Assembly (NCBI GenBank): GCA_000697665.1
Contig: KL197711.1
Coordinates: forward strand, 673,142-737,141
Direction: 5' to 3'
From: Jaapia argillacea MUCL 33604
Taxonomy: Eukaryota > Basidiomycota > Agaricomycetes > Jaapiales > Jaapiaceae
Length of the DNA: 64,000 nucleotides
Of the stretch, positions 11,324 through 23,638 are shown piece after piece; position 1 is the stretch's first letter; each line of letters starts with the position of its first letter. Below the pieces are notes generated by a model that was given only the letters and a program-made list of their open reading frames with translations, searched no databases and was not told the origin of the DNA. A program made the position numbers and the translations under genes.

Positions 11324-12203
11324 ATGCAGAAAGCTCTTTCCTGTTCCCGGTTACGACCTACGATTCTCCGCTCTTTTATTCCTGTCCGCCACTTTGCAAC
11401 TCCTACGGATCAACCAGTCAGCCGGCCAGAGCGCGATCCAGCAACTCCTCCGGGTCCGCCTTTGCGACCACATCTCAACCTACCCGTCAACCCGAACCAT
11501 GGTCTATATGGTTTCTTTCGGAAAATCAAAACAGAAAAAGGAGTAGAAGCTTACGAGACCGTAGAGGTTACGGCGACAGAAAGTGGTATGTGACGGCTCA
11601 TCCCGTTCTTCCAGCTGCTCTCCAGCATTTGTGAGCCGAGTTGTGCACGACTAACTCGACTTTTTGATCAGGACGGTCATGGAGAGCAGCGGAGCTGAGG
11701 AGAAAGAGCTTCCAAGACCTGCATACGCTGTGGTATGTACTCTTGCGAGAGCGTAACCTGTTGGCTACACAGGACGAAGGTCTACGACGGATCACGGGCG
11801 AGAAAATGTCATCAAACGGGACTCGAAACCTCATGGTACGTCTCCCCTTTCGCTCGTTTGCTCACCACCTATTGACTTTCCATCCAATCATCAGTGTCGT
11901 CAAGCCATGGCGCGTATCAAATGTATCCTGGGCGAACGTCGCCTCGCATACGAAGGCGCTCTCAAAATTCACGAGGCACAACGTCAAGTGAAAGCGCAAG
12001 TCAAGGTTGAAGCTCGGCAGCTCAACAAGGATAACTTCAAGCGCAAGTTTACTGAGAGGAAGGCGAGGTGGACGAGAGAACAGAAGAGGAAGCAGGCGGA
12101 GAAGTTAAAGGCGATAGAAACTCAGAAGGCCAAGGAAGTGGAGAAGGAGATTGAGAAGGAGGAGAATAGGGCTGGGAGTGTTGCTGCTCGGGGTATTTTC
12201 TAG
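11324..12203 (+). CDS. MRPL4: Mitochondrial large-subunit ribosomal protein uL29m
   Basis: This is the mitochondrial uL29 family (yeast Mrpl4, human MRPL47), on the solvent side of the large subunit near the exit tunnel. The start [17 protein letters not shown] looks like a targeting peptide. Key blocks are [10 protein letters not shown], then after an intron [31 protein letters not shown], the signature of this family. After a second intron come [15 protein letters not shown] and a long charged helix ([20 protein letters not shown]). Three exons were read. The stop is at 12201-12203. The ATG at 11324 is preferred because the frame above it has no ATG. Confidence 0.92.
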
Positions 12204-12532
12204 TGACCCTCCTATGATGGCTCGTGGAATGTCCTTGTTTCTCCCCACTTTCACCTTTGTCCCCGTGTTTCTGGACGTGCTGTGTTCGGTTACTGGCTTC
12301 CTGAACGCAACGCTGGGACAGGATTGTTTGGACATGCCGACCACGCCTAAGAAAGACATAATGACACTGATAGAGCTCTTCGAATGTTCAACACCGAGAC
12401 AGCGAAGCCTGATATGTTCATCCCGGCCGATATTTCCGATTACGATCACACCCGGTGCAAGATCCCAGGCAGTCGTTGAGCGTTGTCGGGTTCACACCAC
12501 TCCAGTAAACTCATGTCTCATTTGGCGTCATC

Positions 12533-12894
12533 ATGTCCACAACCATAAGGAAGTCAGGTCTTCAACGTGAAGTCCTCTCCCTCTACAGACGGTTCGTTTT
12601 CACTCTTTTCCTCCAAGTCCCCACCTCATTCCCGCTCTCTAACTTCTCTAACTCAGGGCTCTCCGAATGGTCCGCACAAAACCTCCCTCCACCCAACCCA
12701 ACTTCCGCCTCTTCGTCCAATACTCCTTCCACGCCCAATCTCACATCTCACCTCGAAACGTCAGCGCGATAGAACACTTGTTGAGGAAGGGAAAGAGACA
12801 GATTGAAATGTATGAAGGGAGCGGGGTGAAGGATTGCTGGGTTTCGGAGGAGATGAGGGAGTGGGAGAAGGGCAGGAGGAGGTTGAGGGATTGA
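12533..12894 (+). CDS. SDH6: Succinate dehydrogenase assembly factor 1 (LYR-motif protein)
   Basis: SDHAF1/Sdh6 helps insert iron-sulfur clusters into the SDH2 subunit of respiratory complex II in the mitochondrial matrix. Exon 1 reads MSTTIRKSGLQREVLSLYRR, with the LYR motif. An intron of about 66 bases (12593-12658) leads to ALRMVRTKPPSTQPNFRLFV, followed by IEHLLRKGKRQIEMYEGSGVKD, the second conserved block of this family. Total length is about 99 residues, typical of the family. The stop is at 12892-12894. Confidence 0.85.
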
Positions 12895-13585
12895 GGAATT
12901 GAAGGAGGACGATGGTGGTATAATAAGTGCTTTGAGGAGCGCCACTTGTGGGTCTTTGCGGGTTTGGAAAGGGAACTGGGAAGGAGAGGATGTCGACAGG
13001 ACGAAAGATTTGTTCAGAGTCACACTTCTTTTGGATGGTCGGTGTGCTCTCTTCGCACTCTTGAGGTTCTCGAAGCTCACACCCGCACGCTCTTTCGCGT
13101 TGTCGAAGTGCCCAACTCTCCACCCCCGCGCCTTCACCCAAAATTCCCCTTACAATAGATTTTACGGGAGGTTGAGCTCCTTCATTCATCGAGATGGGAT
13201 ACAACACTTGCATTCGCAAAGGTACACGACAACATGGGCAGAGCCGTGCTGGATAAAATGAACGGCAATACACTGGAAAGGAATTCAACGAACAGTCTAT
13301 TGAAAGTCCGTAATCTGCGAGGATGTAGAGTAAGTATGGAGAGCTAGCCTTCTGAATAAAAAAACCGACAACGCGAGGATGCATAAAGAGTCCATCGCGA
13401 AGACATGCTTCTCAGTCCGGTCAAACTTAAAGGTGACCGAGCCGACAAGCAAAGGAAACATGACAATAAATTACAGCTCCGGGGCTGACAACGAAAACAA
13501 ATCGGATGCGGGAAAGCATTCAAGCTAATCAAGGCACCAGGAAGAACGAAAAGGTTAAGTTAAAAATAAAAGATGGCGGGGAGCA
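12895..13585. other. Gene-poor stretch between SDHAF1 and the orphan minus-strand gene
   Basis: Open frames on both strands here lack domain signals and overlap each other, so I treat them as chance. The stretch probably holds the 3' ends of the two flanking convergent genes. Confidence 0.5.
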
Positions 13586-14578
13586 TTACGTCTGGGAAGG
13601 GTTGGTTGGGCTGGTGACGGTGCCGTCCTCCTCGATAGTGGGGATACGTAGGAAGGTGTAGAGCGACTCCAGCGTACCCGGTAAAGGCGGGCCGACATTG
13701 GATCCCGTCTCTGAGAGGGAAGCGTCTTGCGTAGGCGAAGAAGCTTCGGTTCTGTGTTCCAAGGAGACAATGGCGTGCACGGGGGAGTAAAGTAGTGGCG
13801 GGGCAGGGGAGGTTGGTTGAGGAGAAGAATAGTCACTCGGCAGCCGAAGCGGGGCGGGCGATTCGGACAACCGAGATGTCGAGGCATGATTGTCACTGGG
13901 GGACCGGTAGTCTAAGGGAGTCGACACGCTTCGCGACGAGGAGGGTGATATAGTTGACTGCGCTCCATAGTCTTGGGAGACATTGACAAACTTCAACCCC
14001 GGATCACTAATCCCGCCAGCTCGAGACACGAGTTGATGTTTGCCGGAGTAGGTGGTCGGGGTAGCAACTTCTTGGAATGTCACTTGCGAATCTCGCCGAC
14101 GACCCCCTCCTGAACGTCGCGAACTTGGGCCCATCCACTTTATCGAGGCTCCAAGGGTACTCGGATGCGCTGTCTCTCCTTGGAGTGTCGTTGCTGGCAC
14201 AGGCCCACTTGCCAGAGGGTAGAAGATCCTTTGGAAGATGTTGGACGCCTCTCCTTCTGCACGCTTCCATTCCTCCTTTGCCTCCTTACTCAAACTATTC
14301 CACTCCTCTGAGGGTGTCCCAGTCAACAGCGTGAACAGGATGCGTCTCTTTGGAGGTTTAAGGCCCTCTGGACAACAGTGGCTGGTCGAGAAGATAGTTC
14401 TCCACGATTGCATGTAAGCCTCCCATCGAAGCGACCCGGTGATCTCTTCGAAGGTGGATTCGGGTTGGATTGGTGGGTGTCCGTCAAGCGAAATGGAAGG
14501 ATCGAGGGCAGACGCGGTCTGTGGATTGGTTGCGGATGAGGATGGTCGGGAGTTAGAGGCGGAGGAGGCACGATCCAT
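13586..14578 (-). CDS. Orphan serine/proline-rich protein, 330 residues
   Basis: A single uninterrupted exon of 330 codons runs from the ATG at 14578 to the stop at 13586. The first 40 residues are S/T-rich. A short globular-looking part follows (FEEITGSLRWEAYMQSWRTIF, GLKPPKRRILFTLLTG, EEWNSLSKEAKEEWKRAEG). The rest is disordered, rich in S, P and T, with many SP and TP pairs that could be kinase sites. I do not recognise a family. The intron-free structure is unusual among its neighbours but is helped by the low complexity. Confidence 0.55.
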   Translation of the reverse strand: MDRASSASNSRPSSSATNPQTASALDPSISLDGHPPIQPESTFEEITGSLRWEAYMQSWRTIFSTSHCCPEGLKPPKRRILFTLLTGTPSEEWNSLSKEAKEEWKRAEGEASNIFQRIFYPLASGPVPATTLQGETAHPSTLGASIKWMGPSSRRSGGGRRRDSQVTFQEVATPTTYSGKHQLVSRAGGISDPGLKFVNVSQDYGAQSTISPSSSRSVSTPLDYRSPSDNHASTSRLSESPAPLRLPSDYSSPQPTSPAPPLLYSPVHAIVSLEHRTEASSPTQDASLSETGSNVGPPLPGTLESLYTFLRIPTIEEDGTVTSPTNPSQT

Positions 14579-15909
14579 CGGTGGCGATTAAAGAGGGTGG
14601 GTTGGGGTGTTGGTACCCAGGGAGAGATCACAGGGCACACTCCTAGCTATTTGAACCCACCCGGGACGATGGGGACGAGGGCCCAAACAATTAATCGCGA
14701 ACGGCACAGCCATCAGAGAGCAGTGGCGACTTCAGTCGGGACGCTCCTGTCGGGGGAACCTTCAGTGCGGCCATTGTTTTGGCCAAAGCACCAATTACTT
14801 CTATGATCACTTCAATTGAGTGAGTTGAATTTCTGACTTCTGGAAAGCGACGGAGCTTGGAGAGGTAGCCGGATTTGTGTTGAGAGATAAGCGTCAGAGC
14901 AAAGGCGCAGCACGATGATTTTTTGACCGGAGATGTCGTTTTTTGGGGGGTTTGGGTAAGAAGCCAGAATTGTCGTCTGCCTTTCCGTGGGAAGGTGATT
15001 GAGAGGCAGGGTCTCCATTTCGAGGAACGAGGGGACAGATTCGGGTGAGAGCCTCGAGGCACTGCAAAAACACGAGGCTACAGCGGAATCCTCTGGCGGT
15101 CTGATACCTGGAAAAGGGTATAGATCCAAAAGGGGGGAGGAAAACTCACAGGCTCGTTCACCATATGGAACCAGGAAAAAAACTCACCTTTCGGCATTCC
15201 GAGGGAGACCATCAGTGTGGCGGAATTATCAGCTGCAAGGGTGACAGACGGTCGACCCGGAACGACTTGAGGACGAGGCACTGACGTGAAGGAAGAGATG
15301 GTAACCGGTGACCAACATAGAGCCCAACTGCATCACAACAACGGAGAAACAAAGCAGAGAGGAGTAAGCTCCAGCCAGTTCCTGATGGAGAAGTGATATG
15401 GCAGACTGCCATTGTTCCCAATCCGATACCAGCTTAGGAGGAAGGCAACGGGATGTGACTGAAACCGTGGCGTCAACAAGCGCCCACGAATTCACTCCGA
15501 CCAATAACAACAACGCTTGGGATGTGACAGGCTTTGGAGGGTTCCCAAAGCACCGAGTTGCTGGCAGACAACAAAAGGTTGAGAATAAGCGGGTCTCGAG
15601 GGTTCGAACTCCAACGGTTGGATATATCTCTTCCGTTGATACTGTGCGCCAAAAACCAGAACCTAGCGGTGGAGGATATGTTTGTCGGAACTATCAGTTC
15701 AGACAACCATTGTTGTCGTTGCAGGTGACGCGGTGACGATGGCAGTCTGGCAGATGGATGGTTGGAGCAACTCGCGGATTTTGCCGTCTCCTCGTCGTCT
15801 CTTCTTCACGAACTTCAGCAACAGTTCAGCCACTCGGCTTGGATCCTTAAACAGTTGAACTTTGTACTCGCTGTTGTGCTCGACGGCACCCAATATCTAT
15901 CAAACTTCG
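14579..15909. other. 1.3 kb with a possible intron-rich minus-strand gene
   Basis: Several short minus-strand stretches with splice-like borders look partly coding: a hydrophobic one near 15513-15310 (SLLCFSVVVMQLGSMLVTG), then PSVTLAADNSATLMVSLGMPK near 15190 followed by a good GTGAG donor, and a piece beginning GIRPPEDSAVASC near 15107. They do not join into a protein I recognise, so no CDS is called. The right end must hold the NDUFAF6 promoter. Confidence 0.3.
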
Positions 15910-17115
15910 ATGCAGCTAGCAGCTTGTTCGCGCCCATTTGCACTCCGAAATTTGCCACTCGTCCCTCACCAACTTCTCGCTCGACGGTACACCAATACCC
16001 CCACGCCTGCTGGGGGTTTGGACGACCCCGTTGCGTATTGCCGCGAATTGGTCCGAAAAAACGACTATGAATCATTCCTCTTGTCACCATTCTACCCCAA
16101 AGAACTCCAGGGTGGGTATTTTGCTCTCAAAGCGTTCTATGTACGTTCAGAATTGCATCTGTTTCCCTCCTCTTTTCATCCTTTTGATGCCTATGTCTAC
16201 GTTGCGCGGACAGGTTGAACTCGCGACCGTCCAAGAGGCAGTCTCGAACGATATGATTGGAAAAATGCGGATGCAATTCTGGAAGGACGCCGTGAAAGGG
16301 ATAACCGACGTGCGCACTCAATGTTACCTTGTCCTGGTTCTTGTTTGCATCTGACGTAGGGCAGACCGCCGCGACATCCGATTGCGTTGGCGTTATTTGA
16401 GGCCTCGCAACGTGTAAATTTACCGGCGTATCACTTGAAGAGGATCATTGACGCTCGAGTATGTTTCCGGGAGCTCCTCAAATTCATGCGGAAGCTTAAT
16501 GATTTGTTGTAGGAACACGAACTCCATGCTCCGAGTCACTTAACCGTAGACTCAGCGATCTCTCACGCGGAAGCTACGACATCCACCCTTCTATACCTCC
16601 TACTCGCCCTCCGATCCCTGCATTCATCCTCGACATATTCACACGCTGCATCTCATCTGGGAGTGGCACAAAGCATCGCGACGCTGCTGCGTGCCTTACC
16701 GTTCCACGCGTCAAAAGGTCGGATGGTTATACCTGCAGCGATTACAGCCAAGCATGGCGTGAATCAGGAGGATGTCTTCAGAACTGGACCTGGCACCAAG
16801 GGGATGGACGACGCCGTCTTTGAGTTTGCAACAGTTGCAAATGATCATCTAATGACTGCAAGAGATATGTTTAAGGAGACGGGGGGTCAGGTGTCACAGG
16901 AGGCATTTCCTATCTTTTTGGCAGGGGTAAGTGATTGTTGATTTCCCCTTTGGCATCGGCTGTTTGACACGTATTCCCCCTTCAAGGTTCCTGTACAATC
17001 GTACTTGACGCGTCTGGAAGGGGTGGACTTCAATGCTTTCCACCCCTCACTACAGTTGCGAGATTGGAAGATGCCTTGGAAAGTGTGGAGGAGCTCGCAG
17101 ACACGGAGATTCTGA
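15910..17115 (+). CDS. NDUFAF6: Complex I assembly factor NDUFAF6 (squalene/phytoene-synthase fold)
   Basis: NDUFAF6 is a mitochondrial protein of the phytoene/squalene synthase superfamily needed for early assembly of complex I. The ATG at 15910 starts a targeting-like peptide (MQLAACSRPFALRNLPL). Family blocks follow: DDPVAYCRELVRKNDYESFLLSPFYP, GGYFALKAFYVEL, MRMQFWKDAVKGI, HPIALALFEASQRVNLPAYHLKRIIDARE, ATTSTLLYLLLALRS, HLGVAQSIATLLRALPFHA and GRMVIPAAITAKHGV. The Asp-rich catalytic pairs of true prenyl synthases are missing or altered, as is normal for this subfamily. Four introns were read, and the last exon ends WRSSQTRRF with TGA at 17113-17115. Confidence 0.9.
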
Positions 17116-17413
17116 TAATTAGTGGACCTGTATCATAGAGGTTATGCAATTAAAGTTAATTGGTATTTGGCCTGGTTATTTTGGCGGCAGCACTGCCACG
17201 GTTACGAGGCGTTCTCCGGAAAAGTGACGCCGTAGCCAAATTGGGACTCCGCCCCCGCTCTCACCTCTTTGGCAACAACCACAACTGCCTCCCAGCTCCT
17301 TGTTCTCATTCCCTGAATCGTTTTCCGCAACTTCCTCGTAGCTTGTTGGATTTCTCTGACTGCTAGAGCATATAGCGAGGGCCTCGCTGACTTGCCTCCT
17401 TTCATCGTCGTCA

Positions 17414-20400
17414 ATGGACCGACTCTGTGGTGAGTAATATCGACTGCGAAAGCGCTGTGCGAATGTCCTGCTCACTTCGTCCCCCCACCTAGATGAGATT
17501 CTCCAATTAGTACTATTTGAACTGGACGATCCAACTAATTTCACTCTCCTCTCCAAACGATATTTGACGTTCTCGCAAGATGCGTATGTTCGTGCATCCT
17601 ATTTTCTTGCGCGACATGGACGGATGCAAGCTATTTTCTGGGCGTTGGGAAGGGGAAAACTCATGAGCGAGAAAGTCGTTGATGTGAGCATATCTCTGCC
17701 TTCATCACATCCCTCCCCGTTCACATCGGGTACTTGGCTAGATCCTGCTCAGCTGTGGCGCATACCTCTCCCGATACCTAGTCCAGGTCGCCATCCATCA
17801 CTACTTCCGTACAGCAGCCCACTTCGTTAAAACGAGTTGGGTGCGATCGCTACCCCTACCCGTCATGATTCATTTCATGAAAGTGGGAACCGATTTGTAT
17901 GGCGACGTACCGACTGGCAAAGGAGATGATGATGGGTCTCTATTTTCGTTGTTCCTCAACGAAAGTAGGTTCCCGCAGAGTATGAAGTCCGTTCAATGGG
18001 AAGAAATCCGGGACATTATTCAGAAATATAAGGTTCGTCTATGATTTTCTGGCTCGCCTCATTACGTCCTTGGCTCACCCACGATGTTAGTTCATGCCGT
18101 TTTGTAATAAAGTTAGTGCTCCTCATCCCCTCACGGTTACAACCTCGTGACGTCAGGCGGTGGTTACAGGATCCCATCATGGCCACTTTCCCCCTTGCGC
18201 TTGCAGTTGAACCTCGTCTCCTCCCTTATGCCAAGGAAAATGGATTTCACATGGATAGCAAAGCGAGTATCATCCATTGGTTCCCTCGGAGCGCCACTCT
18301 GACCTTCGGCTTCTGACAGTACCGGGATTTTGTTTTTCGGAAAATGTTCGAACGACCTAATATTTCAAGTGAAACTCGGACGGATGATATAGTGCAAAAC
18401 GTTCGAGAACTATGTAGACTTGACTCCAAGCGCGTTCATTGTTCCCTATCTCCTTGTTAGGTTGTTATTGACCGTACATTTTGTAGGATGTTCTTGAGTC
18501 GCACTGTGGCAGCGGAAGTATGCATGGAATGTAAAGCTAATGAGGGGGCATATAACGCACTCAAGCAATTGGACAAATCCGGTGATCTGTTATTTGAATT
18601 GAGGTATGCAACCAGTTGCGTTTCATGTTTCCGAGTCAAGCTCATCCACCTCCAGGGATGTCGTGGAGGAATTGATGAAGGTATTTTCCAACCCTAACCG
18701 GATGAGAATTGTCCTCATCCCTCGCCGTAGCTGTTCGTCAACACCCGCTCCATTACACTCGCCCCAACCATCAACGTCCTCCGCCAGCTCTGGGCAGACT
18801 ATCCCTCGAAAGACCCCACAGTGCGACTCGTCATGCTCCTCACTGTTTTCCTCTCCGACAACTGCTTCGCCCACACCACACCCGCGACCCTCAAGACTAA
18901 GCTAGACGCCCTCGGGTTGACTCCGCTGTCGAAGGATGATATCTTTGAAGTTCTCATTAATCCTTTTGTTGAGAGGTTTATTCCTATTTTGGAGTATGCG
19001 AAGGTGGAAGTTGGGCTGAAGCAGCAGGCTGTAAAGGAGTTAATTGAGGAGGTTGCGGCGAGATGTTTGGAGATTGGATGCAAGGTCAGTATATGGTGCA
19101 TTGTGAAGACGTGGAGTGGTTCACAAGCAAACTGATCGATCTGCATACTGATATCACTCCTCCGTCTATTCTAGGGGAAAATGTTGAGAAAGCTGATAGA
19201 CGGTTATCCCTTCATCTACGACACGATCTCGGAGCTGGTTCTCCAACGATATCAGATATTTGTCCAGGATCTTCCGTCCGCCGAAGATGAAAAGGCTTGT
19301 GCTGCCTACGAAGCTAAACTTTGTCGAGATTTCGCGAGGGCGTACGAGCAATTAGTTGTAGCAGCCAATACAGAAAACGGGGACCAGAATGTAGCAGCTG
19401 AACCTACCCCAAACGCTGAACGGACGGATGAAGTTGAGGTCGATGATGCGATGGATGTGGATGGCCCGCACCACATTGAAGCAGAGGCAGCGGAATCGAC
19501 TCTGGATCGCGAGCCCGAGCTTGTTGGTCCCTTTCCCTTTTCTTTACGCCATTATTCTCATCAAGTTTCCTCCCAGGGTCGTGTCGGTCAAGAGACGCTC
19601 ACCGCTATGATTCAGTTCGACGAACAAGCACCCACCCGATCTGGTCGACGGCGTTATCAGTTGTATAACTATGCTGACGTATCCGGGAGGTTGCACTATC
19701 CTGCCGGCAAGTCGCTGTAGGTAGCATAGGCGTCGGCCACTCTCGCTAATTCCTCCTTTCGAAATACTTAGATCCCTTGCAGGTCGGTCGTTGGATTGCA
19801 ACACAATTTGGACGGGATAGCCCTGTCACTGCTATTTTCATGACACACGCCGTTATTAATGACAATTCTGCGGTATGCCTGCTTGTTACTTTCTGTAGTG
19901 TTGGGGGGTGCTGACGCGGTGGTGATGTTGTAGGTGCTTCAGTGGTACTTTGGAACTCACGATTCTGCTTCGGGCTCCATCAAGAGTCATGTTCCTTTGA
20001 CGTTGAAACACTTCAAAATGTTACAACGTCTTGGTCGAGCGCCTGTAAGTTCCATTTGACAAGATATTAACTCATCCCTGATCATTCTTTCGAAAGAATT
20101 GGGCATTGTATCATGAGATCGAATACGGGGCAGAGTTTTACTTCAGCGAGGACGATTACCTTCCGGCCACCACAGGAACTACTTCGTTTGGAAAACCTGC
20201 ACAAAGAGTTAGAGTAAAGCTGGAGACCAGTCCATCTGGTCTGCCTTCATCTAGCTCCGCCTTTTCTGCAGATCCACAGACGTCTTCGAGAGGAAAAAAG
20301 CGACCCCGTCGGACAGCGTCAACTTCGGTCAAATCATATGTTGTGCCAGACTCGGATGACGAGGCTATTGCCGACGATAGTGCAGATACCGCTCTGTCGC

Positions 20401-20868
20401 ATAAGATGAAGCTACAAGCTAAGAAGCGGAAGGACGAGACGACTCTGTCGCGATGGGTCAAACATCTATCTATCTTATTGAAGGAAGAACAGAAGAAGGT
20501 GTGTCATCATTTCCGTCCTGAGTGAAAATCCCCTGACACTACCCTTCAACAGTACAAAGAGAAGAAGAAACGTGTTGAGAAATCTGCCCCGGAGGGGTCC
20601 AAGGTTAAAGTACCGAAGGTGAGGAGAATAATATTATTCTCTGCCCTCCGATAATGACATCTTCGTTGTTTACCAGAGTGAATTCCTCAGGTCCTTATCG
20701 GCCAACTTGCGGGATTTGCGAAAGCTGGATAGGGAGAAACGTCGATCCCTGTATGGGTCCGACGTCGCTGATGATGATTTCAGCGAAGGGGACGACGATG
20801 AGTATCAGGCCCGAGGGTCGAGAGGCAAACGTCGGAAGGCGAATCATCACAACGGGGACGACGACTGA
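17414..20868 (+). CDS. Large nuclear-looking protein with F-box-like N-terminus, function unknown
   Basis: The first exon is short (MDRLC) and splices to DEILQLVLFELDDPTNFTLLSKRY, which resembles an F-box-like start. A long helical body follows: DAYVRASYFLARHGRMQAIFWALG, SCGAYLSRYLVQVAIHHYFRTAAHF, PVMIHFMKVGTDLYGD, YRDFVFRKMFERPN, RTVAAEVCMECKANEG, VRLVMLLTVFLSDNCFAH. It then runs through VEVGLKQQAVKELIEE and an acidic EVEVDDAMDVDG tract to VGRWIATQFGRDSPVTAIFMTHAV. The C-terminus is basic with likely nuclear signals (GKKRPRRTAST, KYKEKKKRVEK, RGKRRKANHH). About eleven introns were read; the stop is at 20866-20868. I do not recognise the family. The repeated helical segments and basic/acidic tail suggest a chromatin or scaffold role, but that is inference. 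Confidence 0.75.
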
Positions 20869-20931
20869 TGAGCTCGGACTTCAACTTGCATCTGTTCTGT
20901 TTTTTCTGTTTCCATTCACTCGTCACAGCAT

Positions 20932-20958
20932 ATCATCATCATCATCATCATCATCATC
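20932..20958. repeat. ATC trinucleotide microsatellite
   Basis: Nine perfect ATC units lie about 65 bases after the stop of the preceding gene, outside coding sequence. Confidence 0.9.
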
Positions 20959-21105
20959 AATCAGCATTATCAATTACATTAGCATTGTCGCCGCCACGTC
21001 CACTCTCCAGACATGTTATACCCATCCTAATCTAGCGGACTTCACATACTACTATACAATGTGTTCACGGTTTTCATATTGCCGTGATCGTAAAGGACCC
21101 CTTGA

Positions 21106-23638
21106 TCAGACTCTGTACCGGTAGTGAATCGCTCTGTCTCCTTCACGAAGGGTGGCGTCGTCATCTAGCTCCTCGGGCTTCGTGGTGACTTCGCGATCTC
21201 TCCTTGAATTTTCGCGGGCCATCCAATACCACAAATACGACGCCACCAAGATGCCGAAGAGCAGGTATCCTATCGCAATGATGTGGGGCTTGCGGAAATT
21301 GTGAGCAGAAAGGGTGGGTCGGTAAACCAAACAACCCGCGATCGCGCCAATGTCGCCGATTGTGATTTGCATCGCGACTCCCACTGCTCGTTTCGTCTGG
21401 CCGGAGATGTTCTCGCTAGGCCAGCTGGGGAGATACAATAATTCAGGTAGAGTCCCTGGGTTATGAAGCATCTCCACTCGCCTCAATAAAAGTGCGTTGC
21501 CAGTGTACACGCCAGCTACAATGAAGATATTGTGAACACCAAGGTCAATGCAGACTGCTCGATCTTACCGGCGGCTAAATGCACTCCAACGTACTGGGGT
21601 CCAGCTGTCTCGCACGAAAACCTCAGCAAAGTAACATAAAACATGAAATACCAACGTACGGCTTTTGGTGGTGATGAGCACGATGTACCCTGTACGGATG
21701 CGATTCGTTGAGTGATTAGCTAAATAGATCAATGAAACCTTGACAAACCGATAATTGCGACAATGGCTGCGGCGATAATGATGGGCGCCCTCACTTGGTA
21801 CTTCGAAGATAGCCACGCTGCGAACCAAATTGAAAAAGCTGCTACGGCATACGGCGGCACAGTCATTCTGCCAATATGAGGGTGTTTGTCGGTGAACGAC
21901 CGAATTGGTGACTGGTATGAACTCACAACTGAGCTTTCCACGTCGCGAATCCCAGGCCGGCGATAATGGTAGGCTAGGACCAGGTCAGCCGTTGGATGCT
22001 CAGTGCTGGAATGAACAAGACATACCATGAATAGACTTAGCGAATACAACACGAACGCGAAGCCGTGGAACAGCCATGCATATCCCCAGACGAGATGATC
22101 GGTGATAGCTTGCCGAACATGATACCACTCGAATTTCTCCTGCCTGCCAGCGTCTGAGTCTGCTTTCAACCGTGCTAAGAGGCGGTCTCTCTCGGAGTCC
22201 GTGAGCTGAAGAGGAATTGTGTCTCAAATCGGCATCTGAAACGAGATTGTAGCCGAACACCGGCACTGACGAATTTTGCAGAGTGTGACCATGTTGGAAC
22301 AACCCAGAACGCCGAGAGAGAGACGACCACAGTCAAGATACCTTCCTGATGGTCACGTCAGAATACAAGATTGTGTGGATCATCATAACATACCAGAATG
22401 AATATCCTATGAAGGCTCATTTAGGAGGCACCAATGAGCGCATCGGACTGAGGACACGCACCATTCCCAACCCTTTCGGCCACCCACTCCGTCCATAAGG
22501 CCGATCAAATATGCCAAAATGCCTACGGTTTTAGCATCAGTAAATTCAACAGTGGACAAACGACGATTCTTACCGCCAAAAGCCCCTGCCAGCGCCGCAC
22601 CTCCGAAAAATACCGCAACCCGCCAGTGTCGCTCTCGACTAGGTTAAGCGGATAACAAGAGTGATATCAACTACAATGAAAGAATGCAGCAAAAATACCA
22701 GCCTACCGACGATAATAAACGGAGAAAACGTAGATAACTGGTCAAGATGTGATGAGGAGAGTGTGGAAGATGATATATGTGGTGAAAGGAGGAGGAGGGT
22801 AAAGATGGCAAAGAGTACAGACCTCCCGGGAATAAGCCAGCCTCGGTCACTCCGAGTACTATGGCGAAAGACATGATCAACTTGCGGTAAGCGAAGAAAG
22901 CTGTACACCATAGGACTCACGAACGCGAATTCCGAACAGGCCAGCCTTGTTGGTGACAAGCCCTTGGCAAACAGAAACTATGCCCCATATAAGGGTTAGG
23001 AAAGGTAGCCAGAATTGAGGGTTGAATCGCTTCAATCTAAAGAATTGTTCCAGTCGGGCTCAACTCAATTGACCAACGAGAACTCACACAATCTGAATCG
23101 GATTCAAATTGTCAAAATCGTACTCCATAACTCAGCGAAGGTCACTTACATTGGCTGGAATCTCAAAAATAACATATGCCACGAAGTAGATGGCTAAAGC
23201 AGTATTGTACTCGGCCCCGGTGACGTGCAAGTCCTAAGAATCTCGAATGAGGCGAAGGAGTGAATAGGAGACTTGGATGAGCTCCTGACCGTAATTAGCC
23301 CATCGAGTCTTTCAACGGTCGTTCATGATCAATCAAATTGAGCATCGAACCGAATCTCACTTAGCATTCCCAATATTCGAGCTGGGTAAAAACTCCGGTG
23401 AATAGACATATGTGTAGTGTGTAGAAACATTCCGCACCGATCCAGGAAACTCAGAAGGTACAACAAAGTCAAGATAGGCAGTAGTCTGCGAGATATATCA
23501 GTGAGCAACTTGACCTCATAGATAGTGTATTGATATGTACCGTGCATCGACCTTTCTCAACAGCCTCCTATCCTCTGGTGTGTCGAAGTCTTCGATAGTA
23601 CTTTGCGAATGTGAGTCGACGTCCTTCTCTTCGAACAT
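21106..23638 (-). CDS. MFS transporter of the allantoate/nicotinate permease (ACS) family
   Basis: This is a twelve-helix plasma-membrane symporter of the anion:cation symporter family (yeast Dal5, Tna1), which takes up organic anions such as allantoate, nicotinate or related compounds. The start at 23638 gives an acidic tail (MFEEKDVDSHSQSTIEDF), then LLPILTLLYLLSFLDR joined across an intron to SNIGNAK, the family's first-helix motif. Next come AEYNTALAIYFVAYVIFEIPAN, RFNPQFWLPFLTLIWG, SFAIVLGVTEAGLFPGGL and, near the end, AVGVAMQITIGDIGAIAGCLVYRP and IAIGYLLFGILVASYLWYWMA. More than ten introns divide the gene. The C-terminal tail ends at 21106. The substrate cannot be told from sequence. 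Confidence 0.87.

Noticed and set aside
12151-12570. 139-codon plus-strand frame between uL29m and SDHAF1
   Set aside because: It overlaps the uL29m end in another frame and runs into SDHAF1; no conserved block is seen.
15585-15625. tRNA-like GGTTCGAACTCC
   Set aside because: The flanking bases do not form a T stem and no acceptor, D or anticodon arms can be drawn on either strand.
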